Origin: Roseomonas sp. GC11
Lineage (GTDB): Bacteria > Pseudomonadota > Alphaproteobacteria > Acetobacterales > Acetobacteraceae
DNA: 59,059 nt
Assembly: GCF_024437745.1 (NCBI RefSeq)
Contig: NZ_JANFNY010000029.1
Span: 1 to 59,059 of the forward strand
Reading direction: 5' to 3'
The translations under genes and the position numbers were made by a program. A model generated the notes under the pieces. It ran no database searches. It was not told the DNA's origin and worked only from the letters and a program-made list of their open reading frames with translations. Within the stretch, counting starts at the first letter, position 1; each line of letters opens with the position of its first letter. This document shows positions 17,386 through 27,256 of this stretch, in pieces.

Positions 17386-17539
17386 CCGGCGGTTCCTAGA
17401 GCATGAAGGCCGGGGATGGGAACAGGCCCTTTCCCTGGGCCCTTATCCCTGGGCCCTTCCCCCCGCCCGCCCGCGCGGCTTGGCAGAGGGGGGCGGCTGG
17501 CGCAGTCTGCTGCCATAACGAAACAGGGAGACTTCGACC

Positions 17540-19132
17540 ATGATGCTGCATCGCCGCGGCCTGCTGCGGGGCATGGGGGGCGCGGCCGCCCTGCTCTCCG
17601 CCCCTCTCGCCGCCCCCGCCCTGGCGCAGAACAGCCGCGCCACCACGCTGCGCTTCGTGCCGCAGGCCAATCTCAGCGCGCTGGACCCGATCTGGACCAC
17701 CGCCACCGTCACCACCAATCACGGCTTCTATGTCTTCGACACGCTCTATGGCGTGGATGCCCAGGGCCAGCCGCAGCCGCAGATGGTGGAGGGGCATGAG
17801 CTCGCGGAGAATGGCCTGCTCTGGCGCTTCCGCCTGCGCGAGGGGCTGAAGTTCCATGATGGCAGCCCGGTGCGTGGCGTCGATGTCATCGCCAGCCTGA
17901 AGCGCTGGGCGGCGCGCGACCCCTTTGGCCAGCTGGTGGCCAGGGCTGTGGTGGAATGGCAGGCGCCGGAGGATCGCAGCTTCGCCCTGCGCCTCGCCCG
18001 GCCCTTCCCGCTGATGCTGGACGCGCTGGCCAAGCCGGACTCGCTCGTGGCCTTCATCATGCCGGAGCGGCTGGCCGCCACCGACCCGACCAAGGCGCTG
18101 ACGGAGATGGTGGGCTCCGGCCCCTACCGCTTCCTCGCCGCCGAGTTCAATTCCGGCTCGCGCGCCGTCTATGAGAAGTTCGACGGCTATGTGCCGCGCG
18201 CCGAGGCGCCGGAGAACTCGGCGGGCGGCAAGGTGGCGAAGTTCCGCCGCATCGAGTGGCACATCATCCCCGACCCGGCCACCGCCGCCGCCGCGCTGGT
18301 GAATGGCGAGGTGGACTGGTGGGAGCGCCCGCATGCCGACCTCCAGCCCCTGCTGGCGCGCAGCCGCGACATCCAGCGCGTGGTGCAGGACACCTCCGGC
18401 CGCCTCGCCCTGATGCGGCTGAACTGCCTGCATCCGCCCTTCAACGACCCGCGCGTGCGCCGCGCCATCCGCCTGGCCGTCAACCAGGAAGACTATATGC
18501 GCGCCACCCAGGGCGACGACGCCACCGCCTGGAACGACACGCGCAGCCTCTTCCCGCGCCGCACGCCCTTCTTCCAGGACCACAAGGACCTGATGCCGGC
18601 CAGCCTCGACGCCGCGAAGCAGGCGCTGAAGGAGTCCGGCTATGCCGGGCAGAAGGTCGTCATCATCAACCCGACCGACTTCCCGGATATCGGCCCGCTC
18701 GGGCAGGTTTCGGCCGACCTGCTGCGCCGCATCGGCTTCAACGTCGATCTGGCGGAGAGCGACTGGGGCACGGTGATCCAGCGCCGCAACTCGCGTGAGC
18801 CGGTGGAGAAGGGCGGCTGGAGCATGTTCCACACCACCGGCCCCGCCAGTTTCTACGGCAACCCCGCCATGTCCTCGCTGACGCGCGGCCAGGGCGAGGC
18901 CGGCTGGTTCGGCTGGTGGAAGAGCGACCGGGCGGAGGAGCTGGTGGATCGCTGGATCTACTCCACCGACCCGGCCGAGCAGCGAAAGCTGGCGCATGAG
19001 CTTGGCCGGCTGGCGCTGGACGAGGCGGGGACGGTGCCGCTCGGCCAGTTCACCATCCGCACGGCGCTGCGCCGCGATCTCTCCGGCCTGCTGACCGGCG
19101 CCGCCCCCTACCCCTGGAACCTCTCCCGTTAA
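17540..19132 (+). CDS. ABC transporter substrate-binding protein, family 5 (peptide/nickel type)
   Basis: A 530-residue periplasmic SBP_bac_5 protein. A Tat-like leader (HRRGLLRGMGG) is followed by an Ala-rich core and cleavage after ALAQ. The family core is LVEG-like QMVEGHELAENGLLWRF, then LREGLKFHDGSPV, which is diagnostic. A GGGAG site lies upstream of the paired ATG codons; the first was taken. No permease or ATPase genes adjoin it, so it is an orphan binding protein that must use components encoded elsewhere. The ligand is unknown: peptides, opines or other small solutes. Confidence 0.92.
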   Translation: MMLHRRGLLRGMGGAAALLSAPLAAPALAQNSRATTLRFVPQANLSALDPIWTTATVTTNHGFYVFDTLYGVDAQGQPQPQMVEGHELAENGLLWRFRLREGLKFHDGSPVRGVDVIASLKRWAARDPFGQLVARAVVEWQAPEDRSFALRLARPFPLMLDALAKPDSLVAFIMPERLAATDPTKALTEMVGSGPYRFLAAEFNSGSRAVYEKFDGYVPRAEAPENSAGGKVAKFRRIEWHIIPDPATAAAALVNGEVDWWERPHADLQPLLARSRDIQRVVQDTSGRLALMRLNCLHPPFNDPRVRRAIRLAVNQEDYMRATQGDDATAWNDTRSLFPRRTPFFQDHKDLMPASLDAAKQALKESGYAGQKVVIINPTDFPDIGPLGQVSADLLRRIGFNVDLAESDWGTVIQRRNSREPVEKGGWSMFHTTGPASFYGNPAMSSLTRGQGEAGWFGWWKSDRAEELVDRWIYSTDPAEQRKLAHELGRLALDEAGTVPLGQFTIRTALRRDLSGLLTGAAPYPWNLSR

Positions 19133-19233
19133 TTTTTCAGGCTGCCGCTGTCGGGTGGGGAGGCGGGACGCTGCACTCGGCTGGATTGGCCCCTATGAGG
19201 GGGGGATGCGGTGGCGGCCCTGGGTAGCTGATA

Positions 19234-19285
19234 GAAAAAAGAAGGGGGTCCGGGGGAATTCATTCCCCCGGCCTTTTCTTTTTTC
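19234..19285. terminator. Symmetric hairpin with flanking A- and T-runs
   Basis: CCGGGGGAAT/ATTCCCCCGG stem, preceded by GAAAAAAGAAG and followed by CCTTTTCTTTTTT, so it could terminate in both directions. Upstream, 19135-19180 carries an inverted partial copy of the family B CAGGCTGCCGC...GCGGGACGC segment. The rest of the 294-bp gap before maeB shows nothing else I recognise. Confidence 0.7.
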
Positions 19286-19426
19286 ATGACCCTTTCCCTG
19301 GATATCCGGGTGATTTCTGTAACGTTTCGCCTTCGTCGGTCTCTTCGCGCCTGCGAGATTGCCCGCTTTCGCCTGAGGCGCGAGAACGACATAAAGGGGG
19401 ACTCAGAACGGGAGCTTGCGAAAGCG

Positions 19427-21724
19427 ATGGACGACGCGAAGAAACCTCCGATGGGCGATACCCGCACGGCCCGCATCACGGCCGAGGAGGCGCTCGCGCT
19501 GCATGCCGAGGGCAAGCCGGGCAAGCTGGAAATCCGCCTGACCAAGCCGCTGACCACGGCGCGCGACCTCAGCCTGGCCTATAGCCCGGGCGTGGCCGAG
19601 CCCTGCCTGCACATTCATCGCGACCCGTCGCTGGCCTATGACTACACGGCCAAGGGCAACATGGTGGCCGTGATCTCGAACGGCACGGCGGTGCTGGGCC
19701 TGGGCAATCTGGGCGCGCTGGCCGGCAAGCCGGTGATGGAGGGCAAGGCGGCGCTGTTCAAGCGCTTCGCCGATGTCGACTCCATCGACCTCTGCATCGA
19801 CACCGAGGAGGTGGACGAGTTCGTCAACGCCGTCCGCTATCTCGGCCCGTCCTTCGGGGGCATCAACCTGGAGGACATCAAGGCGCCGGAATGCTTCGTC
19901 ATCGAGCAGCGCCTGCGCGAGCTGATGGACATTCCGGTCTTCCATGACGACCAGCATGGCACGGCGATCGTCGCCGCCGCCGGTCTGATCAATGCCTGCC
20001 ACCTGACGGGGCGGCAGCTGGCGGAGACGAAGCTGGTCATCAACGGCGCCGGCTCCGCCGCCATTGCCTGCGCCGAGCTGGTGAAGGCCATGGGCATCCG
20101 GCCCGAGAACGTCACCCTCTGCGACACCAAGGGCGTGCTCTACCGCGGGCGCGAGCAGGGGATGAACCAGTGGAAATCCGCCCATGCCGTGGCGACGGAC
20201 CGGCGGACGCTGGCGCAGGCGCTGGAGGGGGCGGATGCCTTCTTCGGCCTCTCGGTGAAGGGCGCGGTGACGCCGGAGATGGTGCGCAGCATGGCGCCCA
20301 ACCCGATCATCTTCGCCATGGCCAACCCGGACCCGGAGATCACCCCGGACGAGGCGCGCGCCGTGCGGCCGGATGTCATCGTCGCCACCGGGCGCTCGGA
20401 CTATCCGAACCAGGTGAACAACGTCCTGGGCTTCCCCTTCATCTTCCGTGGCGCGCTGGATGTGCGGGCGAGCACGATCAACGAGGCGATGAAGATCGCC
20501 GCGGCCGAGGCGCTGGCCATGCTGGCGCGCGAGGATGTGCCGGAGGAGGTGGCGGGCGCCGGCGGCGGCAAGGGCCTGCGCTTCGGGCCGGAATACATCA
20601 TCCCGCATGCCTTCGACCCGCGGCTGATCGCCCGCGTCTCGCCGGCGGTGGCCAAGGCGGCGATGGAGACGGGCGTGGCGCGCAAGCCCCTGCCGGACCT
20701 GCACCGCTATGCGCGCGGGCTGGCCGGGCGGCTGGATGCCGGGGTGAACGCGCTGGAGGCCATCACCGACCGGGTGAAGGCGCACCCGCAGAAGGTCGTC
20801 TTCGCCGAGGGCGAGGAGGAGAAGGTGATCCGCGCCGCCATTGCCTTCCGCAATGCGGGCTATGGCACGCCGGTGCTGGTGGGGCGGGAGGACCGCATCA
20901 TGGCCACCGTCGCGGCGCTGGGCATTCCGCTGCCGGAGGGGGTGGAGATCCACAATGCCCGCCTCTCCGACAGCAACCGCCGCTATGCCGAGTTCCTCTA
21001 TGGCCGCAAGCAGCGGCAGGGGCTGCTGTTCCGCGACTGCCAGCGGCTGGTGAACCAGGACCGCAACGCCTTCGCCGCCTGCATGGTGGCGCTGGGCGAT
21101 GCGGATGCGATGGTCTCGGGCATCACCCGCTCCACCAGCGCGACGCTGGAGGGGGTGACCACGGCGATCGACCCGGCGCCGGAGACGGTGCTGTTCGGCC
21201 TGTCGCTGATGCTGGCGCGGCGCTCCGGCACGGTGCTGGTGGCCGATACCGCCATCCATGAGCGGCCGGACGCGGCGACGCTGGCCAGCATCGCCCGCCA
21301 GTCGGCGGCGGAGGCGCGCAAGCTGGGGCTGACGCCGCGCGTGGCCTTCCTCTCCTTCTCCACCTTCGGCGATCCGGGCGGCACCATCACCGGCCCGGTG
21401 CGGGAGGCGGTGCGCCTGCTCGACGCCGCCGGGGCGGATTTCGAGTATGACGGGGAGATGGCGGCGGATGTGGCGCTGAACCCGCAGCTGCGCGCGCTCT
21501 ATCCCTTCTGCCGCCTGACGGGGCCGGCGAATGTGCTGGTGATGCCGGGGCTGCACGCCGCCCATATCCTGACCAAGGCGGTGCCCTACCTGACCAGCGC
21601 CACGACCATCGGGCCGCTGCTGGTGGGCATGTCCAAGCCGGTGCAGATCATCAACATGGGCAGCAGCGTCGGGCAGATCCTGGAAATGGCCTGCTTCGCG
21701 GCGCACGCGGCGATCGCGCGCTGA
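19427..21724 (+). CDS. maeB: NADP-dependent malic enzyme with phosphotransacetylase-like domain
   Basis: Oxidatively decarboxylates malate to pyruvate. The 765 residues hold an N-terminal malic domain ([28 protein letters not shown]), an NAD(P)-binding domain ([23 protein letters not shown]) to about residue 430, and a C-terminal phosphate acetyltransferase-like domain (about 440-765, with [16 protein letters not shown]). In MaeB proteins the last domain is regulatory, binding acetyl-CoA-type effectors, rather than catalytic. The start [13 protein letters not shown] was chosen for family length; the 47 codons upstream are atypical. Confidence 0.95.
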   Translation: MDDAKKPPMGDTRTARITAEEALALHAEGKPGKLEIRLTKPLTTARDLSLAYSPGVAEPCLHIHRDPSLAYDYTAKGNMVAVISNGTAVLGLGNLGALAGKPVMEGKAALFKRFADVDSIDLCIDTEEVDEFVNAVRYLGPSFGGINLEDIKAPECFVIEQRLRELMDIPVFHDDQHGTAIVAAAGLINACHLTGRQLAETKLVINGAGSAAIACAELVKAMGIRPENVTLCDTKGVLYRGREQGMNQWKSAHAVATDRRTLAQALEGADAFFGLSVKGAVTPEMVRSMAPNPIIFAMANPDPEITPDEARAVRPDVIVATGRSDYPNQVNNVLGFPFIFRGALDVRASTINEAMKIAAAEALAMLAREDVPEEVAGAGGGKGLRFGPEYIIPHAFDPRLIARVSPAVAKAAMETGVARKPLPDLHRYARGLAGRLDAGVNALEAITDRVKAHPQKVVFAEGEEEKVIRAAIAFRNAGYGTPVLVGREDRIMATVAALGIPLPEGVEIHNARLSDSNRRYAEFLYGRKQRQGLLFRDCQRLVNQDRNAFAACMVALGDADAMVSGITRSTSATLEGVTTAIDPAPETVLFGLSLMLARRSGTVLVADTAIHERPDAATLASIARQSAAEARKLGLTPRVAFLSFSTFGDPGGTITGPVREAVRLLDAAGADFEYDGEMAADVALNPQLRALYPFCRLTGPANVLVMPGLHAAHILTKAVPYLTSATTIGPLLVGMSKPVQIINMGSSVGQILEMACFAAHAAIAR

Positions 21725-21731
21725 GATCCTC

Positions 21732-21840
21732 CGGGGGGCGCTGCCCCCCGGACCCCCCGCTGGGGTGGCAGGGCCACCCCAGACCCCGCCTTCAGTAAAG
21801 CGTCCCGCCAGGACGGGAGACGGCGGCAGCCTGAAAGAAA
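21732..21840 (+). repeat. Family A cassette fused to a partial family B copy
   Basis: Behind maeB: GGGGGGCGCTGCCCCCC, then GGGGTGGCAGGGCCACCCC and GACCCCGCCTTCAGT (family A). This runs straight into AGCGTCCCGCCAGGACGGGAGACGGCGG and CAGCCTGAAAGAAAG (family B tail). Next, 21842-21861 holds GGGGGAATTCATTCCCCC, shared with 19251-19269. Confidence 0.75.
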
Positions 21841-21884
21841 GGGGGAATTCATTCCCCCAGATTCTGCTGCCTCAGATCTTTCAC

Positions 21885-22709
21885 CTATTCCGCCAGACCG
21901 AGCGCCACCAGATGCGCCGCGCCGTCCAGCACGGCGTTGTGGTCGCGCAGTTCGAGGATCAGGCGCGGATTGGCGCGGGTCGTCGCCAGGGCGGCGAAGA
22001 TGCTGTGCCACAGGATATTCCCCTGGCCCGGGCGCCAGTGGCGGTCCGCATGGCCATCCGTGTCCTGGAGGTGGATGTGGTGCAGCGCCTCGCCGGCCAG
22101 CAGCACGTGGAAATCCACCGGCGGGGCGCCGGTGCTGACATGGGCGTAGTTGGCATGGCCGGTGTCGAGCGAGACCTTCACCGCCGCGCTGTTGAAGCTG
22201 GCGGCCAGGGCGATGCGGTCGCGCGGGTCCTTGTCCTCGATATTCTCGATGACGAGTTCGCAGCCCATCTCCTCGGCGCGGGAGACGACGTCGCGCAGGG
22301 TGTTGTGGACGCGCTCCACCAGCTGCGCCCGGGCGCCGGGGAAGGCGTCGAGGTTGTTATGGTCCCAGGTGGTGAAGGGCGAGTGGACCACCATCTGCGT
22401 GGCGCCGAGGGCGGCGCAGACATCGAGGCCCTGCATCATCCGGCGGCGCACCACGGCGCGGATCTCGGGGTCCTGCGAATCGATCTTGAAGCCCCAGAAG
22501 GGGCCGTGAATGCCGAGCCGCCCGGTATGGCCATCGAGCAGGGCGCGGAGGCGCTCCGCCAGCGGGCGCCAGTCGCCATCCAGCACCTCGGCCTTGTGGA
22601 AGTCCTGGATCTCCAGGTCCCGCTGCTTCTCCAGCAGCCAGTCACGGTGGCGGGGCAGGCTGTTGATCGTCAGGGCGGCCCCGAGGACGGGACGGGTGGC
22701 TTGGGTCAT
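21885..22709 (-). CDS. Sugar phosphate isomerase/epimerase family protein (TIM barrel)
   Basis: A 274-residue AP-endonuclease-2-like TIM-barrel protein. It has the metal-site pattern of the family: IHGPFWGF, VVHSPFTTW, LVIENIED (Glu ligand), VSLDTGHANY (Asp and His), HHIHLQDTDGHADRHWRPGQG (shown to the first 20 residues) and LILELRD (Glu). The exact sugar or sugar-like substrate is unknown. The start MTQATRPVLG follows an AAGAGAG site; the longer form to 22736 is less likely. It lies convergent to maeB and stands alone. Confidence 0.82.
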   Translation of the reverse strand: MTQATRPVLGAALTINSLPRHRDWLLEKQRDLEIQDFHKAEVLDGDWRPLAERLRALLDGHTGRLGIHGPFWGFKIDSQDPEIRAVVRRRMMQGLDVCAALGATQMVVHSPFTTWDHNNLDAFPGARAQLVERVHNTLRDVVSRAEEMGCELVIENIEDKDPRDRIALAASFNSAAVKVSLDTGHANYAHVSTGAPPVDFHVLLAGEALHHIHLQDTDGHADRHWRPGQGNILWHSIFAALATTRANPRLILELRDHNAVLDGAAHLVALGLAE

Positions 22710-22815
22710 GCTGTCTCTCTTGCCGGGATGCGCCATCAGGCGGCGGGGCGGCTTACGCCGCGCCGGCTACCGCGCGGTGACGCCAGGGTGACAGCAGCAT
22801 GACGTTGCGGCGGGG

Positions 22816-23211
22816 TCAGCCCTCCGCGTGGTGGCAGACGAAGCAGAGCTTGTTGCCATCCGGGTCGCGCACATAGGCGCCGTAATAGCTGGGGTGGTAG
22901 TGGGAGCGCGGTCCGGGCGCGCCCTCGCAGCGGCCGCCCATCTCCAGGGCGAGGGCGTGGCATTGCCGCACCGTGGCGCGGTCCGGCGCCAGCAGGGCGA
23001 GCATGGGGCCATTGCCGGGGTTGGGCGGCTGGCCATCAAAGGGCGGGGTGATGAAGAGCAGGGGCCGGCCCTGGTCCTCCGGCCCCCAGGCGGCCTGGCT
23101 GGTTTCCGGGCTGTGGAAGCGCAGCTTCAGGCCGAGCGCCGTGGCCAGCGCGGCATAGAAGCCGAAGGCCCGCGCGAAATCGGAAATGCCGAGGCTGACA
23201 TGCGAGATCAT
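22816..23211 (-). CDS. VOC (glyoxalase/bleomycin-resistance-fold) family protein
   Basis: A 131-residue vicinal-oxygen-chelate protein with two paired beta-alpha-beta-beta-beta halves. MISHVSLGISDFARAFGFY opens the first and YYGAYVRDPDGNKLCFVCH closes the second. The His near residue 4 and a distal acidic/His set are plausible metal ligands. The start at ATG 23211 was chosen because upstream sequence reads into repeat-rich DNA. The substrate is unknown: lyase, dioxygenase-like and binding-only functions all occur in the family. Confidence 0.85.
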   Translation of the reverse strand: MISHVSLGISDFARAFGFYAALATALGLKLRFHSPETSQAAWGPEDQGRPLLFITPPFDGQPPNPGNGPMLALLAPDRATVRQCHALALEMGGRCEGAPGPRSHYHPSYYGAYVRDPDGNKLCFVCHHAEG

Positions 23212-23286
23212 GGGCTGATCCTGCCACGCGCGCGGGCCGATTCGCACCCCCGGTGGCTTCCCGCCCCGAGGGCAGGCCGCCCCCGG

Positions 23287-23351
23287 ATGGGTTTCCAAAG
23301 GCCTCAGGCCTTTGGTGGGGAGAGTTTGAGAGGGGCGAAGCCCCTCTCAAG
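23287..23351 (-). repeat. Family C repeat, copy 2 (65 bp)
   Basis: Identical over 65 of 65 bases to 5813-5877. It lies 11 bp beyond the folD stop, in the same orientation to the gene as copy 1 is to murJ. Both hairpins could act as minus-strand terminators, though no T-run follows. Confidence 0.85.
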
Positions 23352-23362
23352 AAGCGGCTCTT

Positions 23363-24208
23363 TCAGCCCTGGCGGCGGGCGATGGCCGCTTCCACGGTGT
23401 TTTCCAGCAGGCAGGCGATGGTCATCGGCCCGACGCCGCCCGGCACCGGGGTGATGGCGCCCGCGCGCTCGCTGGCCGGGGCGAAATCGACATCGCCGGT
23501 GATGCCGCCATTGGGCAGGCGGTTGATGCCGACATCGATGACGATGGCGCCATCGCTCACCCAGTCGCCCTTGACGATGCCGGGGCGGCCGACGGCGGCC
23601 ACCAGGATCTCCGCCCGGCGGCACTCGGCGGCGAGGTCGCGGGTGCGGGAATGGGCGATGGTCACGGTGGCATCGGCCGCCAGCAGCAGCGCCGCCATCG
23701 GCTTGCCCACGATGTTGGAGCGGCCGAGCACCACGGTGCGCGCGCCCGCGATGGTGGCGCCGGCGGCGGCCAGCAGGTGCATCACCCCCTTGGGCGTGCA
23801 GGGCACCAGGCCCTTCTGCCCGGTGGCCAGGCGGCCGGCATTGACGGCGTGGAAGCCATCCACGTCCTTCGCCGGGTCGATCGTCTCCAGCACCGTTTGC
23901 GCCCGGATATGGGCGGGCAGGGGGAGCTGGACCAGGATGCCATCCACCGCCGGATCGTCGTTCAGGCGGCGCACCAGGGCGAGCAGATCGGCCTCGGTGG
24001 TCTCCTCCGGCAGGTGGAGCGTGGCGCTGTCGATGCCCACCTGCTGCGCCGCGCGGTCCTTGTTGCGGACATAGACGCCGCTCGCCGGGTCCTCGCCCAC
24101 GCGCACCACGCGCAGGCCGGGGGTGAAGGGCAGGGTCTGCACCTGCCCGGCGATGCGCGCGCGCAGCGCGGCGGCCACGGCCTTGCCGTCGATGATGCTG
24201 GCGGTCAT
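23363..24208 (-). CDS. folD: Methylenetetrahydrofolate dehydrogenase / cyclohydrolase
   Basis: Bifunctional one-carbon enzyme converting 5,10-methylene-THF to 10-formyl-THF with NADP. The 281-residue length is normal. The catalytic Tyr and Lys sit in [11 protein letters not shown], the folate-binding VQLPLPAH and KDVDGFH follow, and the Rossmann motif is [12 protein letters not shown]. The C-terminal [11 protein letters not shown] signature is intact. The start overlaps the DUF167 stop by 4 nt. Its operon order is yggT-DUF167-folD. Confidence 0.96.
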   Translation of the reverse strand: MTASIIDGKAVAAALRARIAGQVQTLPFTPGLRVVRVGEDPASGVYVRNKDRAAQQVGIDSATLHLPEETTEADLLALVRRLNDDPAVDGILVQLPLPAHIRAQTVLETIDPAKDVDGFHAVNAGRLATGQKGLVPCTPKGVMHLLAAAGATIAGARTVVLGRSNIVGKPMAALLLAADATVTIAHSRTRDLAAECRRAEILVAAVGRPGIVKGDWVSDGAIVIDVGINRLPNGGITGDVDFAPASERAGAITPVPGGVGPMTIACLLENTVEAAIARRQG

Positions 24209-24507
24209 GCCAGGGTCTCCAGAAGTTCGAGCAACCGGGCGCTGTCCCCGGCGATGCGGCATGTCTTTTCCCGCGATGCCGCCCCCTGCACCACCGATAT
24301 GGTGGAAGGGGGGACATGCAGCGCCTCGGCGAGCAGGGCGCAGATGGCCTTGTTGGCGCGGCCATCCTCCGGTGCCGCGTGCACGGCGAGCTTCAGGCGC
24401 GGCCCGTCCGGCGTCTCCACCCAGCCCTGCAGGCCGGCGCGGCGGGCCTTGGGCTGCGCCTTCACGCGCAGTTCAACCCCGCCCGCCACGGCGCGCCAGC
24501 CCCTCAC
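24205..24507 (-). CDS. DUF167 (YggU-like) protein
   Basis: A 100-residue member of the DUF167/UPF0235 family. The hallmark motifs are [13 protein letters not shown] near residue 15, the central [14 protein letters not shown] and the following [15 protein letters not shown]. The family has a small alpha/beta fold with no settled biochemical role. It lies between a YggT-family gene (10-nt gap) and folD (4-nt overlap); pairing with yggT is conserved in many proteobacteria. Confidence 0.9.
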   Translation of the reverse strand: MRGWRAVAGGVELRVKAQPKARRAGLQGWVETPDGPRLKLAVHAAPEDGRANKAICALLAEALHVPPSTISVVQGAASREKTCRIAGDSARLLELLETLA

Positions 24508-24517
24508 GGCCGGCGGC

Positions 24518-24817
24518 TCAGCCGCCGACCAGCGGCCAGAGCGTCGTCCACAGGAAAATGCGGAAGGCGTAGAGCACCAGGATCAGCAGCATGGGCGAAA
24601 TGTCGATGCCGCCGAGATTGGGCAGGATATTGCGAATCGGGCGCAGCGCCGGCTCGGTGATCTTGTAGAGGAAATCCCCCACCGCCCAGACGAGCCGGTT
24701 GCGCGTATCCAGGATGTTGAACGCCACCAGCAGGCTGAACACCGCGGCGATGATCAACGCCCACACGTAAAGGCCGACCGCCTGATCGACGAACCAGAAC
24801 ACCGCGTACATCGCCAT
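24518..24817 (-). CDS. YggT family integral membrane protein
   Basis: A 99-residue inner-membrane protein with two hydrophobic blocks (about residues 8-33 and 72-94) around the family loop LYKITEPALRPIRNILPNLG. ISPMLLILVLY begins the second block. YggT proteins are linked to osmotic or division-related functions in a few bacteria, but the mechanism is unknown. The start may be Met1 or Met3; both are plausible. It heads the yggT-DUF167-folD unit. Confidence 0.9.
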   Translation of the reverse strand: MAMYAVFWFVDQAVGLYVWALIIAAVFSLLVAFNILDTRNRLVWAVGDFLYKITEPALRPIRNILPNLGGIDISPMLLILVLYAFRIFLWTTLWPLVGG

Positions 24818-24872
24818 CCCCTTCTCGTGAGGCCCTCAGATACGAAGCCCTGCCGATTGCGGCAAGGACCGC

Positions 24873-24901
24873 TTGACTTCCCCCGCGACCTCGGGGATAA
24901 G
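24873..24901 (+). promoter_or_regulatory. Predicted promoter of tRNA-Ala
   Basis: TTGACT at -35, a 17-bp spacer and GATAAG at -10, placing initiation about 12 nt before the tRNA 5' end. The -35 matches 5 of 6 and the -10 matches 4 of 6 consensus bases. Confidence 0.6.
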
Positions 24902-24920
24902 CCGCCCACCGCGCGAGTGT

Positions 24921-24996
24921 GGGGCTGTAGCTCAGATGGGAGAGCGCCTCGTTCGCAATGAGGAGGTCAGGGGTTCGATTCCCCTCAGCTCCACCA
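24921..24996 (+). tRNA. tRNA-Ala (anticodon CGC)
   Basis: A 76-nt cloverleaf. The acceptor stem is GGGGCTG/CAGCTCC with one G-U pair, the D-arm has GTAGCTCAG, and the anticodon stem CCTCG/TGAGG encloses loop TTCGCAA with CGC at 34-36. The T-arm is GGGGTTCGATTCCCC. The CCA end is encoded. It reads the GCG alanine codon, which is heavily used in this sequence. Confidence 0.95.
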
Positions 24997-25012
24997 CCCC
25001 GCGGTGTTGAAG

Positions 25013-25036
25013 AACCGGCCTCCTGGCCGGTTTTTT
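25013..25036 (+). terminator. Intrinsic terminator of tRNA-Ala
   Basis: A 7-bp stem ACCGGCC/GGCCGGT with loop TCCT, followed by six T, 17 nt after the CCA end. Confidence 0.85.
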
Positions 25037-25066
25037 CGTTTTGCCTGCCGGCAGGAAGAAAGAGGT

Positions 25067-25146
25067 TCTTTTTTGGAAAAAAGAACCAAAAAACTTTTTT
25101 CAGGGCAGCGTCCCGCTGTGCCGGGAGAGGGCGGCAGCCTGGAAAA
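25067..25146 (-). repeat. Family B cassette, copy 3
   Basis: Directly abuts the chemoreceptor stop codon. GGTTCTTTTTT/AAAAAAGAACC has a GG loop, then AAAAAACTTTTTTCAG, then GCGTCCCGCTGTGCCGGGA and GGCGGCAGCCTG. This is the cleanest copy of the family and is probably the terminator of the chemoreceptor gene. Confidence 0.88.
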
Positions 25147-27102
25147 TTAACCAGCCTTCAGCCCCTGCACGAAGCGGCCAACCTCGCCGGAGAGTTCGCG
25201 CGCCTGCCCGGCCAGCTGGCTGGCTTCCTTCAGGGCCGCCCCGGCCTCGCTGCCGGAGGCGGCCACGGCCTCCCCCACATCGCCGATATGGCTGCTGACA
25301 TTGCGGGTGGCGCTGGCCGTGTGCTGGACGTTGCGGGCGATTTCCGTGGTGGCGTCGCGCTGCTGCTGGATGGCGGCGGCGATGGCCCCGGCAATGCTGC
25401 TCACCTCGTCGATTCGCGCCACGATGCTCTGGATGGCACCCACGGCCTCGCCGGTGGCCTGCTGGATCTGGCTGATCTGGGTGGCGATTTCCTCCGTCGC
25501 GCGGCCGGTCTGGCTGGCGAGGTTCTTCACCTCCGAGGCCACCACGGCGAAGCCCTTGCCGGCCTCCCCGGCGCGGGCGGCCTCGATGGTGGCGTTCAGC
25601 GCCAGCAGGTTGGTCTGCCCGGCGATGGAGGTGATCATCTGCACCACGTCGCCGATGCGCTGGGCGCCCTCGGCCAGGGCGCGGACGACGCCATCGGTGC
25701 GCCGGGCATCCTGCACCGCCTGCCCGGTGATCTGCGAGGACTGCGCCACCTGCCGGGCGATCTCGCCGATCGAGGCGGTGAGTTCCTCGGCGGCGGCGGC
25801 GACGGTCTGCACGCTGCTGCTGGCCTCCCCGGCGGCGCCGGAGACCTTGCGCGTCTGCTCCAGCGTGGCGCCGGCACGCTGGGCCATGCGCTCGGCGGTG
25901 GCGCGCATGCCCTCGGCGGCGCCGGCCATCTGCGTCACCAGCCGGCCGATCTTCGCCTCGAAATCGCTGGTCAGGGCGGCGGCGGCCTCGCGCTTCATCT
26001 GGGTGGCGCGGCGCTCGGCCTCGGCCTGGGCGGCGGCCAGCTGCTCCTTCTCCGCCAGGGCATCGCGGAAGACGAGCAGCGCGGCCGCCATCTCGCCGAT
26101 CTCGTCGCGCCGCGCCTGGCCGGGGATGGCGGCGGCGGTGTCGCCGGCGGCCAGGCGGCGCATGGCGCGCGTCACCTCCACCACCGGCCGCGCCACCAGC
26201 CCGTTGATCAGCAGCCCCAGCGCCGGCAGCAGCAGCAGCAGCGCCAGCAGCACCGCCACCACCGCCGCGTCACGGAACGCGGTGACGCCCTGGTAGGCCG
26301 CCGCCCGCTCCACCACCACGCCGACATGCCAGCGCACGCCGGGCAGCCCCTCGATGGGGAAGAAGCCGTAGAGCAGGCTCTCCGTCTCCCCCAGCATGGC
26401 CCCGCCAGAAGAGAGGGCGGAGGAGGCGCCGGGCAGCGCCTCGGAGAGCGGGCGCAGCACCAGCTTCTCCTCCGGGTGGGCGAGGACGCGCCCGCCCTCC
26501 TCCACCAGCAGCAGGTAGCCCTTATGGCCCATCGGCATGGCCCGCAGCATGGCCTGGATGGCGGTCATCTCCAGGTCGCCGCCGGCCACGCCCAGCAGTT
26601 CCGCCCCGCGCATCACCGGCACGGCGGCGGTGATCATCAGCTTGCCCGTGCTGGCGCCATGATAGGGCGCGGTGAAGACCGGCTGGCGCGCCCGCTGCGC
26701 CGCGTCATACCAGGGGCGCCTGCGCGGGTCGTAATCGGCGGCCATCTGGCGGTCCGGCCGGATGGTGAACTGGCCGGACTGCGTGCCGTAATAGAGGGTG
26801 GCGAAGCTGCTGGTCAGGCTCTCCTGCCCCAGCAGGGTGCCGGCCTCCTGCGGCAACTGGCGCAGCTGCTCCCCCAGCGCGCGCACCACCAGCATCCGCC
26901 CGTTCAGCCAGGCATGGATGCTGGCGGCGAGGGATTGCCCGGCCTGGCGCAGCTCGTCCTGCACCTGGCCGGCGCGTTCCTGGCTCTGCTGGCGATAGCT
27001 CCACAGCGCGAAGGCGCCGAAGGAGAAGGCCACCAGCAGCGAGGTGGCGAGCAGGATGCGGTGGATGAAGCGTCCGCGCCTGGGGCTTGCGGTGGCGGGC
27101 AT
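25147..27102 (-). CDS. Methyl-accepting chemotaxis protein with Cache sensor
   Basis: A 651-residue chemoreceptor. TM1 is at about 15-35, followed by a periplasmic double-Cache-type sensor (about 40-270, with [10 protein letters not shown] and [14 protein letters not shown] typical of dCache). TM2 is at about 275-297, then HAMP (about 298-350) and the cytoplasmic signalling coiled coil. The hairpin tip region is intact near 500-530 ([20 protein letters not shown]). The ligand is unknown. No other che genes are near, so it works with a distant chemotaxis cluster. Confidence 0.95.
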   Translation of the reverse strand: MPATASPRRGRFIHRILLATSLLVAFSFGAFALWSYRQQSQERAGQVQDELRQAGQSLAASIHAWLNGRMLVVRALGEQLRQLPQEAGTLLGQESLTSSFATLYYGTQSGQFTIRPDRQMAADYDPRRRPWYDAAQRARQPVFTAPYHGASTGKLMITAAVPVMRGAELLGVAGGDLEMTAIQAMLRAMPMGHKGYLLLVEEGGRVLAHPEEKLVLRPLSEALPGASSALSSGGAMLGETESLLYGFFPIEGLPGVRWHVGVVVERAAAYQGVTAFRDAAVVAVLLALLLLLPALGLLINGLVARPVVEVTRAMRRLAAGDTAAAIPGQARRDEIGEMAAALLVFRDALAEKEQLAAAQAEAERRATQMKREAAAALTSDFEAKIGRLVTQMAGAAEGMRATAERMAQRAGATLEQTRKVSGAAGEASSSVQTVAAAAEELTASIGEIARQVAQSSQITGQAVQDARRTDGVVRALAEGAQRIGDVVQMITSIAGQTNLLALNATIEAARAGEAGKGFAVVASEVKNLASQTGRATEEIATQISQIQQATGEAVGAIQSIVARIDEVSSIAGAIAAAIQQQRDATTEIARNVQHTASATRNVSSHIGDVGEAVAASGSEAGAALKEASQLAGQARELSGEVGRFVQGLKAG

Positions 27103-27256
27103 CGGGGCTCCTCGCGATGCGAGGCGGCGGTGGGCCTCGTGCCGCCCCGGTCACCCGATGGGTAGCCCAACTTTCTTGATGGCCGGTGAAGCGACAGGGC
27201 CTCAGACCTTTTCGCCGCCCCGCGCCTTCCGGTCCGCCGGTGGGCGGGGCGCGCGG

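Noticed and set aside
11957-17406. Two plus-strand frames of about 900 codons opposite glnD and mutS
   Set aside because: Same shadow effect. The minus-strand products have complete catalytic motifs and these frames have none.
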